DNA of 64,000 nt from NCBI GenBank assembly GCA_903898675.1, contig CAIUGM010000002.1, forward strand, positions 1 through 64,000. Direction: 5' to 3'. Numbering within the stretch: the first letter of the stretch is position 1; each line of letters begins with the position of its first letter. The DNA comes from an uncultured Verrucomicrobiota bacterium (lineage in GTDB: Bacteria > Verrucomicrobiota > Verrucomicrobiia > Opitutales > Opitutaceae). The translations under genes and the position numbers were made by a program. The notes below the pieces were generated by a model. The model saw only the letters and a list, made by a program, of their open reading frames with translations. It searched no databases and had not been told where the DNA came from. Shown here piece by piece: positions 9,016 to 17,299 of this stretch.

Positions 9016-9337
9016 GGTAAGCAGGCGTGTCGAAGCCGACGGAGTCTTGCAGGACCAATTTTCCGAATCGCTCTTCAAAAGTTCCAACCCGACCGAGGGA
9101 GAATGGCCTACCTGCCGTTGCCGACTGATTGAAGCTAACGCACAAGAAATGGGCTCGCTCGATGAACTGCAGGGCGGTGAGCTGACGCTCTGGGCCGAAG
9201 AAAATGTCGAGCACCTGATTGATCTGCTGGACCATCATCTCCTTCAAGGCCACGAGCGTGGAGGCATCCTGGCTTTCTAGGACACGCCAATCGGCAAGAT
9301 CGGCTTCGATCGCCTTACCGGCCATCGCCCGCGCCAC
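9016..9337 (-). pseudogene. Unassigned open frame, possible gene remnant
   Basis: A minus-strand frame from a GTG at 9337 has a protein-like stretch (LADWRVLESQDASTLVALKE and the following about 50 residues, amphipathic and helix-like). It then runs into the HTH gene in another frame, and its last 40 residues are Arg/Pro-rich shadow sequence. It begins exactly where the DUF2130 remnant goes out of frame, so it may be the other side of a deletion or rearrangement junction. No family is recognised; it may not be expressed. Confidence 0.3.
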
Positions 9338-9606
9338 TGCTGGCGGGCGCGAGCCTCCACCTCTTTCAGGCGGATATTGAGCTTTTTCGTGACCTCGACT
9401 TCGAGGTCCAAAGCCTGCTTGCGGATCAGCTCTTCCTTCGTGCGAAGCTCCTGGAGCTTCGATTCCAGCGACTGCTCGCGTTTGAGCACTTCGGCGGAAA
9501 GTTCCTTGCGGACCCCTTCCCGGACTGAACCGAGAACGGCTCCGCTGAGAGGAAACTCATGCGAGCAGCTCGGACAGGTGACGGTGATGATGTTGTGTGT
9601 GTTCAT
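9277..9606 (-). pseudogene. 5' fragment of a DUF2130-family gene
   Basis: From the ATG at 9606 the frame reads a DUF2130-type N-terminus: a CPSCSHEF zinc-knuckle-like start followed by a charged coiled coil (REQSLESKLQELRTKEELIR and on to about residue 88). The frame then turns into Arg/Pro/Trp-rich sequence (QQWRGRWPVRRSK) and stops after 109 residues. Intact DUF2130 proteins are several hundred residues long, so this is a truncated gene. The break point is near 9340. It shares an AT-rich upstream region (about 9607-9650) that could still carry its promoter. Confidence 0.6.
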
Positions 9607-9850
9607 AAAGTTGCTCTTGGATAATAATTTAAAAGACCTCTTAGTTGCGCCCATACAAGCGGACGCCATGGCGAAGCCGGCTGGCGTCTGCCGGCGGGGC
9701 TTCTCCGCCGGCGCAAACGCCAACTGCCGCGAGTAAATCGAGGCGCTCATTGAGCTCCTGCCTCGTCATCTCTTCACTGACATACCGGCCGAGCATCGGC
9801 CCGATACTGCTCTTGGCACGCGCTTTTCCTCTGCAGATTTAGTTTCCAGA

Positions 9851-11290
9851 ATGTTGACGCTGTGCAATTTTTATCCGGGTCTTGTGCAACAATTCTGTAG
9901 CCGCATGTGGCGGCGAATGATCGAACATCGCGTGGAAGGACCTCCTTTCCAGATAACCGAAGCGGAGTTGGATGAGGTCTATCAGGACCCGGCGTTTCGC
10001 GAAGACATTGTCGGCCGGTTTAAACTTACCCTACAACTCGATCCTCGTTATTGGTTGCTCGCATATATTGTGGCGCATCAGTTCTTGGAGGCGCCTGATG
10101 AGGCGGAGCAGGGGTACACCTCAACCGACCTGAGAAAAATGGCTCAGGACTGGTGGATGGACGGATTCGCACAGGGTTCCTCAGATGAATTCCGCTCGCT
10201 CTTGGATGAGATGTGTCAACTCGGAGTTTTCAGGAGGTCACAGGACCGCTATAGTTTCCGAAACGCAAACTTACTCTTGTTATTAGGTACTCGTGAAGAG
10301 ATAGCGTCGCACTTGGTAGAAGGACCGCGCAAGATTGTTGACTATACGCCTCGGAGTTTCAGGGCCAGGAGGAAGACAGGCAAAGAATCGTCCCTCCGCC
10401 GTACAATGACATTAAGTGATGAATCGAAACTTTGTGCAAAAACAAACGGAGTTACGTTCGTCCTTGGCTCAAGAGCACTCGGCCTCGATTTGGCGGGAGC
10501 GTCTATGGCTGAAGTCGTACCTGTAGGACGGCAACATATCATTCGTTCAACTTCAATTACATCAGAACAATTCGAATTAGAGTTAGCAAAGATCGCTTCA
10601 TCGACACTAGATGGCGAGGACGGATTGCATTTGGTGTGGGTGCCTGCGCAGGTGAAGTGGACTGAAGAGTGGGCATCCAGCGCTCGTAGTTTCTGTCAAA
10701 AACTTCGTTCCCCGATTCGCTATATTCGCGTTGTCTTCGAGGTCTCTCCTGAAGCTCTTTGGGACAAAAACGCTACTTGGATTCGAAAGATAACGACAGA
10801 TGGAAGCGACCTTATCGTGCTAAAGAAATGGTCTGAAGACTTCTTGTTGCCCTTACTGAGTGAGATTGGGATTCCAATGAACGAAGGGGAGGTTGCAAAG
10901 CTTGTCGATGCAACCGGCGGTTGGCCGGAGTTTGTGCAAGAGTTTGCGCGGCAACAAAGCCACGCAGCAAACAAGGACATTGCCTATGCATCTCTACGAG
11001 AACACCCGCCCTTCGAAGGCGACGAAGCGCTGGTTCGCTTTACGGGAAACAGTGAAGCTGCGCGAACTGTCGCTAGCATCATGAAGAAGATGCGCGCGCA
11101 GCAAACCAAGGCCGATGAAGTGTTAGTAGACGGTGATCTACCAGCCTATGCCGAGATCTTGAACATCCCTGATGAAACCATCCGAGATATTTTGGTGGTG
11201 GCTGAGTTGCTTGGGCTAGTCGACATTGTCCAGCCCGGTTCAAGAAAGTGGGACCCCGTCTTCGAACGGCTCGTTCTGCGTGAATCCTGA
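9851..11290 (+). pseudogene. STAND/AAA-type ATPase C-terminal part, 5'-truncated (P-loop missing)
   Basis: The first ATG gives 479 residues, but sensible sequence continues upstream in frame without a start (TALGTRFSSADLVSRMLTL, about 9800-9856; frame open to 9737). Residues 1-30 (LCNFYPGLVQQFC) match the end of a STAND-type NTPase domain. A winged helix follows at about residues 115-160 (LLDEMCQLGVFRRSQDRYSF, then RNANLLLLLG). Residues 185-370 look like a second, P-loop-less ATPase module ending in TGGWPEFVQEFA, and a wHTH-like tail closes the protein. No Walker A or B motif is present. The next gene overlaps its end. Composition is less GC-rich than the neighbourhood. It may be expressed as a shortened protein or be dead. 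Confidence 0.55.
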
Positions 11291-12371
11291 AGAATTCTGG
11301 TCGTTGCCCGGCCCTCGACGGTTTGTTGCCGCCGCGGTTTCGGACGTTCTCGACGGGAAATGTGTCGTCGCGCGAGCCCCTCTCATTTTGCTCGATGATT
11401 TGGCATCCGAAATCAGGAGACATCTTCGCGAACGAGAATACTGGTTTGATACACTCACGCCCTCAACTGAACCACTCCAGGCGTTATCGTTAGCCTTACC
11501 CAAACAAGACGGCCCGCCCGTATTGCGGACAATTATAGACGCTTGCGGACCGACAAGGCGTATCATGCTTGTGACTGTGACCGATGCGAAGATTTGGCCC
11601 GAGTGGGCGTCGCTTTTGCTTAAATTTCACCAACAAATTGTTCGGCTAGATGAGCACACCCGGCCTATATTAGTCATTACCACCAGTTGTTCGGTTCGCA
11701 GCCTATGCGATGAGGTTGCATTGCGTATCCGAGCATGGGATGGCGCTTGGACCGAAACAGATTCTATTGCATTGGCACAGTCGTTCTCTCACGGGCTTTG
11801 GTCAGACTCGTTCGTCGAAAAGGTGGCGGTCCACACCGTCGCGTCACTGGCAATTTGGGATACGCAACTTTGCGCGCGTCTGACGGCCTCAACAAAAGAA
11901 ATGTTTAGTGATCCTCTGAATTTACTTAAGGAAGTAGCGTCTTCGCGCGGTTGGACGGCAAGATCGCAAGAAGATGAGGATATGGGCACTGCGGGATATC
12001 TTGATGGAAGGCGCGTTATGCATTCAGCCCTTCTGGCGGTCCGAGCGGATGATTCGCCACAGGGAAGGCATGCAAGGGCAGAACTCGATCGGCGAACTTG
12101 GAAAGCGCAGGCGGCTGTACTATTGCCTTGGATTGAGGAGCAAAGACTGCGTTTGGTGCGTGATATTGCTCGGTTCCTTCCGATTCGAGACGAGGATCCG
12201 CCTGAGATCAGGGAAATTGGTTCAATTTGGTTTGAGTTACGGCGCACAAATGCACCTGCAAACCAAAAATGGAAAGTGAGCCTGCTGCGGGACGCCCGCA
12301 ATACGCTCGCTCACCGGGACATACTGTCTGAAGCGCAACTGAAGATGCTGGAAACAACCTTCAAGTATTGA
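11280..12371 (+). CDS. Uncharacterised protein with C-terminal HEPN-like motif; partner of the ATPase
   Basis: The longest frame starts at a TTG (11226), but GTG at 11280 (VNPEEFWSLPGP) overlaps the ATPase stop by only 11 bases and is preferred (363 residues). The N-terminal half resembles a NTPase fold that has lost its P-loop (GPRRFVAAAVSDVLDGKCVV, then RIMLVTVTDAK and PILVITTS as core strands). The C-terminal about 110 residues are helical and end with LRDARNTLAH (Arg340...His345), the R-x4-H motif of HEPN ribonucleases. Known HEPN toxins often pair with STAND or nucleotidyltransferase partners in phage defence or abortive infection. Function here is inferred; no exact family is recognised. 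Confidence 0.5.
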   Translation: MNPEEFWSLPGPRRFVAAAVSDVLDGKCVVARAPLILLDDLASEIRRHLREREYWFDTLTPSTEPLQALSLALPKQDGPPVLRTIIDACGPTRRIMLVTVTDAKIWPEWASLLLKFHQQIVRLDEHTRPILVITTSCSVRSLCDEVALRIRAWDGAWTETDSIALAQSFSHGLWSDSFVEKVAVHTVASLAIWDTQLCARLTASTKEMFSDPLNLLKEVASSRGWTARSQEDEDMGTAGYLDGRRVMHSALLAVRADDSPQGRHARAELDRRTWKAQAAVLLPWIEEQRLRLVRDIARFLPIRDEDPPEIREIGSIWFELRRTNAPANQKWKVSLLRDARNTLAHRDILSEAQLKMLETTFKY

Positions 12372-12476
12372 GTCACTCGACCCATTTTGGGTCGAGTATG
12401 CGGAGAGGACATTCTAGCTAGCCGAACTGTTGAACGATAACCGTGTGGTTCGCCACCATCCAAGGGGTGGGGAAAC

Positions 12477-12506
12477 AAAAAGCCGCAGGCGAACCTGCGG
12501 CTTTGA
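12477..12506. terminator. Bidirectional intrinsic terminator hairpin
   Basis: AAAGCCGCAGG (12479-12489), loop CGAA, CCTGCGGCTTT (12494-12504). A-tract and T-tract flank the stem, so it could stop transcription from the HEPN-like gene and readthrough from the other side. It lies inside the transposon, 108 bases after the last cargo gene. Confidence 0.65.
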
Positions 12507-12524
12507 ATTGGGCGATGTATTTAA

Positions 12525-12613
12525 CCTGCGACTCCTCGTGATTTCTACCTGCGACTCCTCGTGATTTCTACCCGAGAGTCCTCGTGATATCTACCCACTC
12601 CTCATGATTTCTA
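12525..12613 (-). repeat. Tandem 20-23-bp repeats at the right transposon end
   Basis: Four head-to-tail units at 12525-12547, 12548-12570, 12571-12593 and 12594-12613 share the core CTCCTCGTGATTTCTA (one with ATAT, the last with CTCATG). Read on the minus strand the core is the inner part of the terminal repeat. They are probably multiple transposase-binding sites. Confidence 0.8.
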
Positions 12614-12623
12614 CCCGCTCACA
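12598..12623 (-). repeat. Right terminal inverted repeat
   Basis: Reverse complement of the left TIR over all 26 bases. It is followed immediately by TAAAC (12624-12628). Confidence 0.85.
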
Positions 12624-12628
12624 TAAAC
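12624..12628. repeat. Right target-site duplication (TAAAC), overlapping the rng stop codon
   Basis: Second copy of the target duplication. Its last base is the final base of the rng TAG stop codon (minus strand, 12628-12630), so the insertion left the coding frame of rng intact. Confidence 0.8.
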
Positions 12629-14376
12629 TAACGATACTCCTCATTCGTCATCGCGTTGATGATTTTGAAGTTTTCGACGTGGTAATTCGGGTCGGCGCGG
12701 AAGGCCAGTTTCACGCCGTAGGTTTTCTCCACGCGGACAAGGAGCTCCGAATCCTCGGAGCGCAGGCGGTCGAGGATCGACGGGTGGACGTGGATGCGGA
12801 GGGCGTATTCCTTGCCGTCCTTGCGGGTCTGCAGGCGGCGGGCGACGGAGGACAGCTTGCGCTGCAGCTCCACCGACATCGTCGTCGCGGACTTCACGAT
12901 GCCGCGGCCGCGGCAGTACGGGCAGGCCGTGTAGATGTTGGCCGAGAGCGACTCCTGCTGGCGCTGGCGGGTCATCTGCATGATGCCGAGCGTCGAGATG
13001 GGCAGGATGTGCGTCTTGGCCTTGTCCTCGGACATCAGCTCGACCATCTTGTCGTAAACCGAGTTGCGATGGCGGCGCTCCTTCATGTCGATGTAGTCCA
13101 TGATCACGAGGCCGCCGATGTTGCGGAGCCGGATCTGGCGCGAGATCTCCACCGCGGCCTCCATGTTCACCTGGAAGATGGTGTTCTTCTCGTCGCCGGA
13201 GCGGGACTTGTGGGAGCCGGTGTTGACGTCGATGGAGATGAGGGCCTCCGTCTCGTCGATCACGATCTCGCCGCCGGACGGCAGCGGGACGCGGCGCTGG
13301 AAGGTCTGCTCGATCTGGCGCTCGATGTTGTAGCGCTCGAAGACCGGGATGGCCTCCTTGTAGTACGCGATCTTGCCGCGGGAGCGGGAGGAAATCTGCG
13401 AGACGAGCTCCTGGGTGCGCTTGAAGTCGGACTCGTTGTCGATGAGCACGCGGTCGATGTCCTCGGTGAGGAAGTCGCGGACGGTGCGCTCGACGATGTC
13501 GGGCTCCTGGTAGAGGCAGGCGGGGGCGCGGTCGTTCTCCATCTTGTGGACGATCTCCTGCCACTTGGTGAGGAGCAGGTGGAGGTCGCGGACGAAGTAG
13601 CGGGGTTTCTTGCCCTCGCCGGCGGTGCGGACGATGATGCCCATGCCCTCGGGGATGGTCAGCTCGTTGATGAGCGTCTTGAGGCGCTTGCGCTCCTGCG
13701 GGTCCTCGATCTTGCGGGAGATGCCGCAGCCGTCGGAAAACGGCGTGAGGATGAGGTAGCGGCCGGGCAGCGAGAGGTTGGTCGTCGTGCGCGGGCCCTT
13801 GGTGCCGATCGGGCCCTTGGTGACCTGGATGACGATGTCGGTGCCGGGCGGGTAGAGGCTCGGGATGTCCTTGACCGTGGGCTGGGCGGGGCGCTGGCCG
13901 CCGGCGTCCTTCTTCTTGTTGACGCGCACGACCTCGACGGAGGAGTCGGTGGCGGCGGGCAAAATGTCCCAGTAGTGGAGGAAGGCGTTCTTGTTGTAGC
14001 CGATGTCGACGAACGCGGCCTTGAGGCCCGGGTCGAGGTTCTTGATGCGGCCCTTGTAGATGCCGCCAACCATGCGGCTGTCGGATTCCCGCTCGATCTC
14101 GAAGCGGTCGAGGGTGCCGTCGACGAGGAGCGCGACGCGCTTCTCGAGGGGCTCGGAGTTGATGACGAGTTCGCGGAAGGAGCCCTTCTCCTTGCGGAAG
14201 ACGCTCAGGATCTTCTGGAGGATGGGCCGGTTGGCGGCGCGTTCCTTGGATTCATTGCGGAGCTGTTCCGCGGTGAGAGGCTCGCTGTGCTTCTGCGGCG
14301 GGGGGTTGGCGAGTTCCTCTTCATAACGTGAGGCGGCGTCCGAGGGGACGCCGGAGTTTGTGGGTTGGTCGTTCAT
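12628..14376 (-). CDS. rng: Ribonuclease G/E
   Basis: The 582-residue product is an RNase E/G-type endoribonuclease for rRNA maturation and mRNA decay. After a charged 60-residue N-terminal extension it shows the S1 RNA-binding region ([31 protein letters not shown]) and [20 protein letters not shown]. The 5' sensor/DNase-like region has DGCGISRKI. Catalytic Asp residues lie in [10 protein letters not shown] and VIMDYIDM. The Zn-link motif is CPYCRGRG near residue 490. No long C-terminal scaffold is present, so it is closer to RNase G in layout. It lies 107 bases downstream of rodA on the same strand. A transposon abuts its stop codon and separates it from its likely terminator. Confidence 0.93.
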   Translation of the reverse strand: MNDQPTNSGVPSDAASRYEEELANPPPQKHSEPLTAEQLRNESKERAANRPILQKILSVFRKEKGSFRELVINSEPLEKRVALLVDGTLDRFEIERESDSRMVGGIYKGRIKNLDPGLKAAFVDIGYNKNAFLHYWDILPAATDSSVEVVRVNKKKDAGGQRPAQPTVKDIPSLYPPGTDIVIQVTKGPIGTKGPRTTTNLSLPGRYLILTPFSDGCGISRKIEDPQERKRLKTLINELTIPEGMGIIVRTAGEGKKPRYFVRDLHLLLTKWQEIVHKMENDRAPACLYQEPDIVERTVRDFLTEDIDRVLIDNESDFKRTQELVSQISSRSRGKIAYYKEAIPVFERYNIERQIEQTFQRRVPLPSGGEIVIDETEALISIDVNTGSHKSRSGDEKNTIFQVNMEAAVEISRQIRLRNIGGLVIMDYIDMKERRHRNSVYDKMVELMSEDKAKTHILPISTLGIMQMTRQRQQESLSANIYTACPYCRGRGIVKSATTMSVELQRKLSSVARRLQTRKDGKEYALRIHVHPSILDRLRSEDSELLVRVEKTYGVKLAFRADPNYHVENFKIINAMTNEEYR

Positions 14377-14483
14377 GGTGGGGGTGATCCCGGGTGGTTG
14401 TAGACACGGGGCATTCGCGAGCAGCGGGCTGTGCGCAGGAGATTCCGGCAGAGCGGTCCATATCGGGTGGGAGGAGACTCATG

Positions 14484-15713
14484 TTAGAAGTCCCTCCGGT
14501 AGCGATAGACGCTTTGAACCAGTCCTTGCAGCAAGCAGCAGCTGAGCACGAAGGTGCCGCCGTAGCTGATGAAGGGAAGCGGTATGCCTGTAACCGGCAC
14601 AAGACCGACGGTCATGGCGATGTTCACGAAAACGTGCACGGCCATAAGCACCGTGACGCCCAGCGCTAATAGTGCGCCGAAACGGTCGCGGGCGAGCCCG
14701 GCGATCCGTATTCCGTTCCACAACACCACGCCAAACAGTCCAATGACGGTGATGCTTCCCAAAAATCCTTTTTCCTCCGCGATCACGGAGAAAATGAAGT
14801 CGTTGTGCGCGATGGCGCGCGGCAGGTAGCCCAGCTTGGCCTGCGTCCCCTCGGTCCAACCCTTGCCCGTGAAGCCGCCGGAGCCGACGGAGATGAGCGA
14901 CTGGCGCTGGTTCCAGCCGATGCCCATGGGATCGATCTTGTCCGGGGCGACGAAGGCCAGGACGCGGTTGCGCTGGTAATCGTGCAAAATGGGCAGGAAA
15001 GAATGTGACTCGTAGGCCCCGCGGTCGCTGGTCGGCGACAGGTGGTTGGCCTCCAGGAAGCTCGCGTAGCGCCACGTATCGAGGGCAATGACACCGACCC
15101 CGAGGGCGAACACGCCAACCGCCACGCCAAAAAAGCGCGTGGAGAGGTTGGAAACGTAGAGCATGGCGAAGACCATCGGGGCGATGACCAGGGCGGTTCC
15201 GAGGTCGGGTTCTGCGATTATCAACAGCATGGGGATACCTGCCGCAAGAGCCAATTTTACAAGTGTCTGGAGCGAGTCGCGCACGGTGCCGATCTTGGCT
15301 CCCGTCAGGGTCGCGGCGGTCATGACCAGCACGGCCAGCTTGGCGCTCTCGGACGGTTGGAACGAGACCGCCCCGAAATCCAGCCAGCGTCGGGCGCCCA
15401 TGCGAGTGCTCCCGAGGCCCGGGATCAGCACCAGGACAAGGAGCACCATGCTCGCCAGGTACACCCAATGCGACCAGCGCAGCCACAGTCGGTAGTCCAG
15501 GAGTGAAACCGCCAGGTAGATGCCCATCCCGCCGGCGATCCAGACCAGTTGCTGCTGCCACTGGCCGCGACCGGTCGCCATCTGGGCGCTATAGATGAAA
15601 AACACCCCGAAGGTCATCAGCATCAGCAGGCAGATCGGGGTGATCCGGTCGAAGCGTTCACGCGTCGTGACCTTGAACAAGCTGCGGATGTCGAGGGCTT
15701 GGGTGAACTTCAC
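14484..15713 (-). CDS. rodA: Rod-shape-determining peptidoglycan polymerase RodA (SEDS family)
   Basis: The 409-residue product has the multi-TM SEDS layout and typical segments: QLVWIAGGMGIYLAVSLLDY, GSTRMGARRWLDFGAVSFQP-S (the GARRWI/QPSE-type motif), EPDLGTALVIAP, GKGWTEGTQAKLGYLP and, at the C-terminus, GIPLPFISYGGTF. RodA polymerises glycan strands with a class B PBP during cell elongation. rng lies downstream in the same direction. The gene upstream on this strand is the O-antigen ligase-like gene, only 18 bases away, so all three may be co-transcribed. Confidence 0.93.
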   Translation of the reverse strand: MKFTQALDIRSLFKVTTRERFDRITPICLLMLMTFGVFFIYSAQMATGRGQWQQQLVWIAGGMGIYLAVSLLDYRLWLRWSHWVYLASMVLLVLVLIPGLGSTRMGARRWLDFGAVSFQPSESAKLAVLVMTAATLTGAKIGTVRDSLQTLVKLALAAGIPMLLIIAEPDLGTALVIAPMVFAMLYVSNLSTRFFGVAVGVFALGVGVIALDTWRYASFLEANHLSPTSDRGAYESHSFLPILHDYQRNRVLAFVAPDKIDPMGIGWNQRQSLISVGSGGFTGKGWTEGTQAKLGYLPRAIAHNDFIFSVIAEEKGFLGSITVIGLFGVVLWNGIRIAGLARDRFGALLALGVTVLMAVHVFVNIAMTVGLVPVTGIPLPFISYGGTFVLSCCLLQGLVQSVYRYRRDF

Positions 15714-15731
15714 GGAAGGAGAGACCCGCCA

Positions 15732-17210
15732 CTAAACACCCGGGAGCTCCGCTGGCAACGGCGCAATCGCCTCCCGCGTGGCCGCATGGTGCGCCAACCC
15801 CAGCATGATCCAGAACGGGATGGCAGCCATTGGGCCTTCTAGAACCACACCGAGGCAAGCGCTAATCATTACGACCCATACGGCGGCCTGCAGGGTCATG
15901 GCCATGTGTCTGCTGGGTTCACGGCGGGTCTCCCTGGCGGTCCGCGCAGTGATACGCCCCTGCACCCAATATATGGCAAGCAAAACTACGACCCCGGCCA
16001 AACCCATTCGACCGAGCGTGGTCACAAAGACATTGTGCGGGCTACGGGCTGAGAAATCTGCATCCGACGTTGGGTAATATTCGATCAGAAAGCCGTGAGC
16101 CAGGTCCGCGCCAAAACCCAAGCCCAATACCGGCGAGGTTGAAAGCGTCTCCTGGGCAACATTTCTCCACCAGACGATACGGAAGCGGTTATTGTCACCC
16201 TTGTTACTGCTATCTTCGTTTTGATAGTTTCGTGTGCCGCTATAGTCGGCGATGGAAGCAATTGCTTCATATAACGCATACGCTCTTGTCTGAGTGAAAT
16301 CCTTCTTCTGCAGCAGCGAATAAATAGTTACGGCGAGCAACCCCGCTACACAGACAGTGATGAGCACCGTAGCCGGTCGCCAACGGCCCGAACAGCCAAG
16401 CCATGCAATCGCGACAATTAGCCCGAGTAGTGGCGCACGTGAAAGCAGGCTCAGACCCAGCACTAGGGAAGACACCGCTGCCAGCCAGCGCCACCAAGAT
16501 TTTTGCCACCCGGAGTCATCATGGGGTAGTAAAATGATGTAACCAGTGAAGAGAAACGTAGCGAGTAGGTCGCCTTTGTAGAAAATTAGCGGAATTCCAT
16601 CGACTAAGAAATGGCCGAGAAAAAAATCAGCAAAGAGGACAGCCAGCAGTCCTGTGACTGGTAACACTGCGAAGGTCACTAACAAGGCATTATATAGGAG
16701 GCGACGGGAGGGAGCATGGCGGGCAAGAGCCTGGGCTGCGAAAAAATAGAGCAGGTAGTAAACCAGGGCGAAGTCGCGCAGGGCGAGGAAGCCGTAGGTC
16801 CGGAAATCCCACGCCAGGCGGCCGCTCCCGAGGACCAGCCAGAGCAGCAGGAGGGCATTGAGCCAGTCCCGCCGGATGGGCAGGGTCCGGTGCAGCGCCC
16901 CGCGCAGGACCACGAGGGTGATCACGATGCCGAGGCCCAGTTCGCTGAAGAACAACGGCAGCCCCGACACCGGCGACATCTGGGCAAACCCCCGGTTGCC
17001 GATCACATAGCCGAAGATGAGAAATGAAAGCAGCCAGGCCTCCGCCAGCGGCCCGCGCGTCCAGGAAAGAATCGCCCAGAGGCAAATGCCCGCCGAGAGT
17101 GACGCGATGAAGTGCTCCTCCTGTGCGAGGGCGATGCCCACCCAGACGGCGATGGCCGAGCCGAGGAAGCCGACAAGCAGGGTGCGCAGGCGGGGACTCA
17201 TTTTGTCCAA
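15732..17210 (-). CDS. O-antigen ligase/polymerase-like membrane protein (Wzy/WaaL type)
   Basis: The 492-residue product has about ten to twelve hydrophobic segments and the large periplasmic loop typical of the O-antigen ligase family. The loop includes FRIVWWRNVAQETLSTSPVL then GLGFGADLAHG and the conserved SPHNVFVTTLGRMGL, which carries the catalytic-type His. Such proteins polymerise or ligate undecaprenyl-linked polysaccharide on the outer face of the inner membrane. The middle of the gene (about 16070-16700) is visibly less GC-rich than its two ends. It heads the polysaccharide region and is divergent from the GT2 gene at 17300. Confidence 0.78.
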   Translation of the reverse strand: MDKMSPRLRTLLVGFLGSAIAVWVGIALAQEEHFIASLSAGICLWAILSWTRGPLAEAWLLSFLIFGYVIGNRGFAQMSPVSGLPLFFSELGLGIVITLVVLRGALHRTLPIRRDWLNALLLLWLVLGSGRLAWDFRTYGFLALRDFALVYYLLYFFAAQALARHAPSRRLLYNALLVTFAVLPVTGLLAVLFADFFLGHFLVDGIPLIFYKGDLLATFLFTGYIILLPHDDSGWQKSWWRWLAAVSSLVLGLSLLSRAPLLGLIVAIAWLGCSGRWRPATVLITVCVAGLLAVTIYSLLQKKDFTQTRAYALYEAIASIADYSGTRNYQNEDSSNKGDNNRFRIVWWRNVAQETLSTSPVLGLGFGADLAHGFLIEYYPTSDADFSARSPHNVFVTTLGRMGLAGVVVLLAIYWVQGRITARTARETRREPSRHMAMTLQAAVWVVMISACLGVVLEGPMAAIPFWIMLGLAHHAATREAIAPLPAELPGV

Positions 17211-17299
17211 AGCAGAGCGTCGGCACCGGCCCGGCGCAACTCCGGAGCGGCCCGACCCCGGCCTTGCCAGCGAACGGGGCGGAACTACAAGGTGTGCGC

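Larger units (their letters stand above)
8511..12623. mobile_element. Non-autonomous transposon (4,113 bp) with 26-bp TIRs and 5-bp TSD
   Basis: Both ends carry the same 26 bases in inverted orientation, beginning TGTGAGCGGG (8511-8536; 12598-12623), and TAAAC is duplicated outside them. The right end adds four tandem copies of a motif related to the TIR, a multi-site end typical of IS21-type elements; family assignment is inference. No transposase, integrase or IstB-like ATPase is readable inside. Cargo: an HTH gene, an unassigned frame, a broken DUF2130 gene, a 5'-truncated ATPase gene and a HEPN-like gene. The cargo is visibly less GC-rich than the surrounding chromosome, which supports transfer from elsewhere. 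Confidence 0.82.

Noticed and set aside
9377-9736. 119-residue plus-strand frame just before the truncated ATPase
   Set aside because: It is the antisense of the DUF2130 coiled coil (Ser/Arg-rich) and ends in a stop before the ATPase remnant, so it is not its missing N-terminus.
12525-12613. CRISPR array
   Set aside because: The units are directly adjacent without spacers, the core matches the transposon end, and no cas genes are present.
12604-14331. 575-residue plus-strand open frame antisense to rng
   Set aside because: Made mostly of D, L, V, G and A repeats produced by reading GC-rich codons backwards. No motif, and rng on the other strand is unmistakable.
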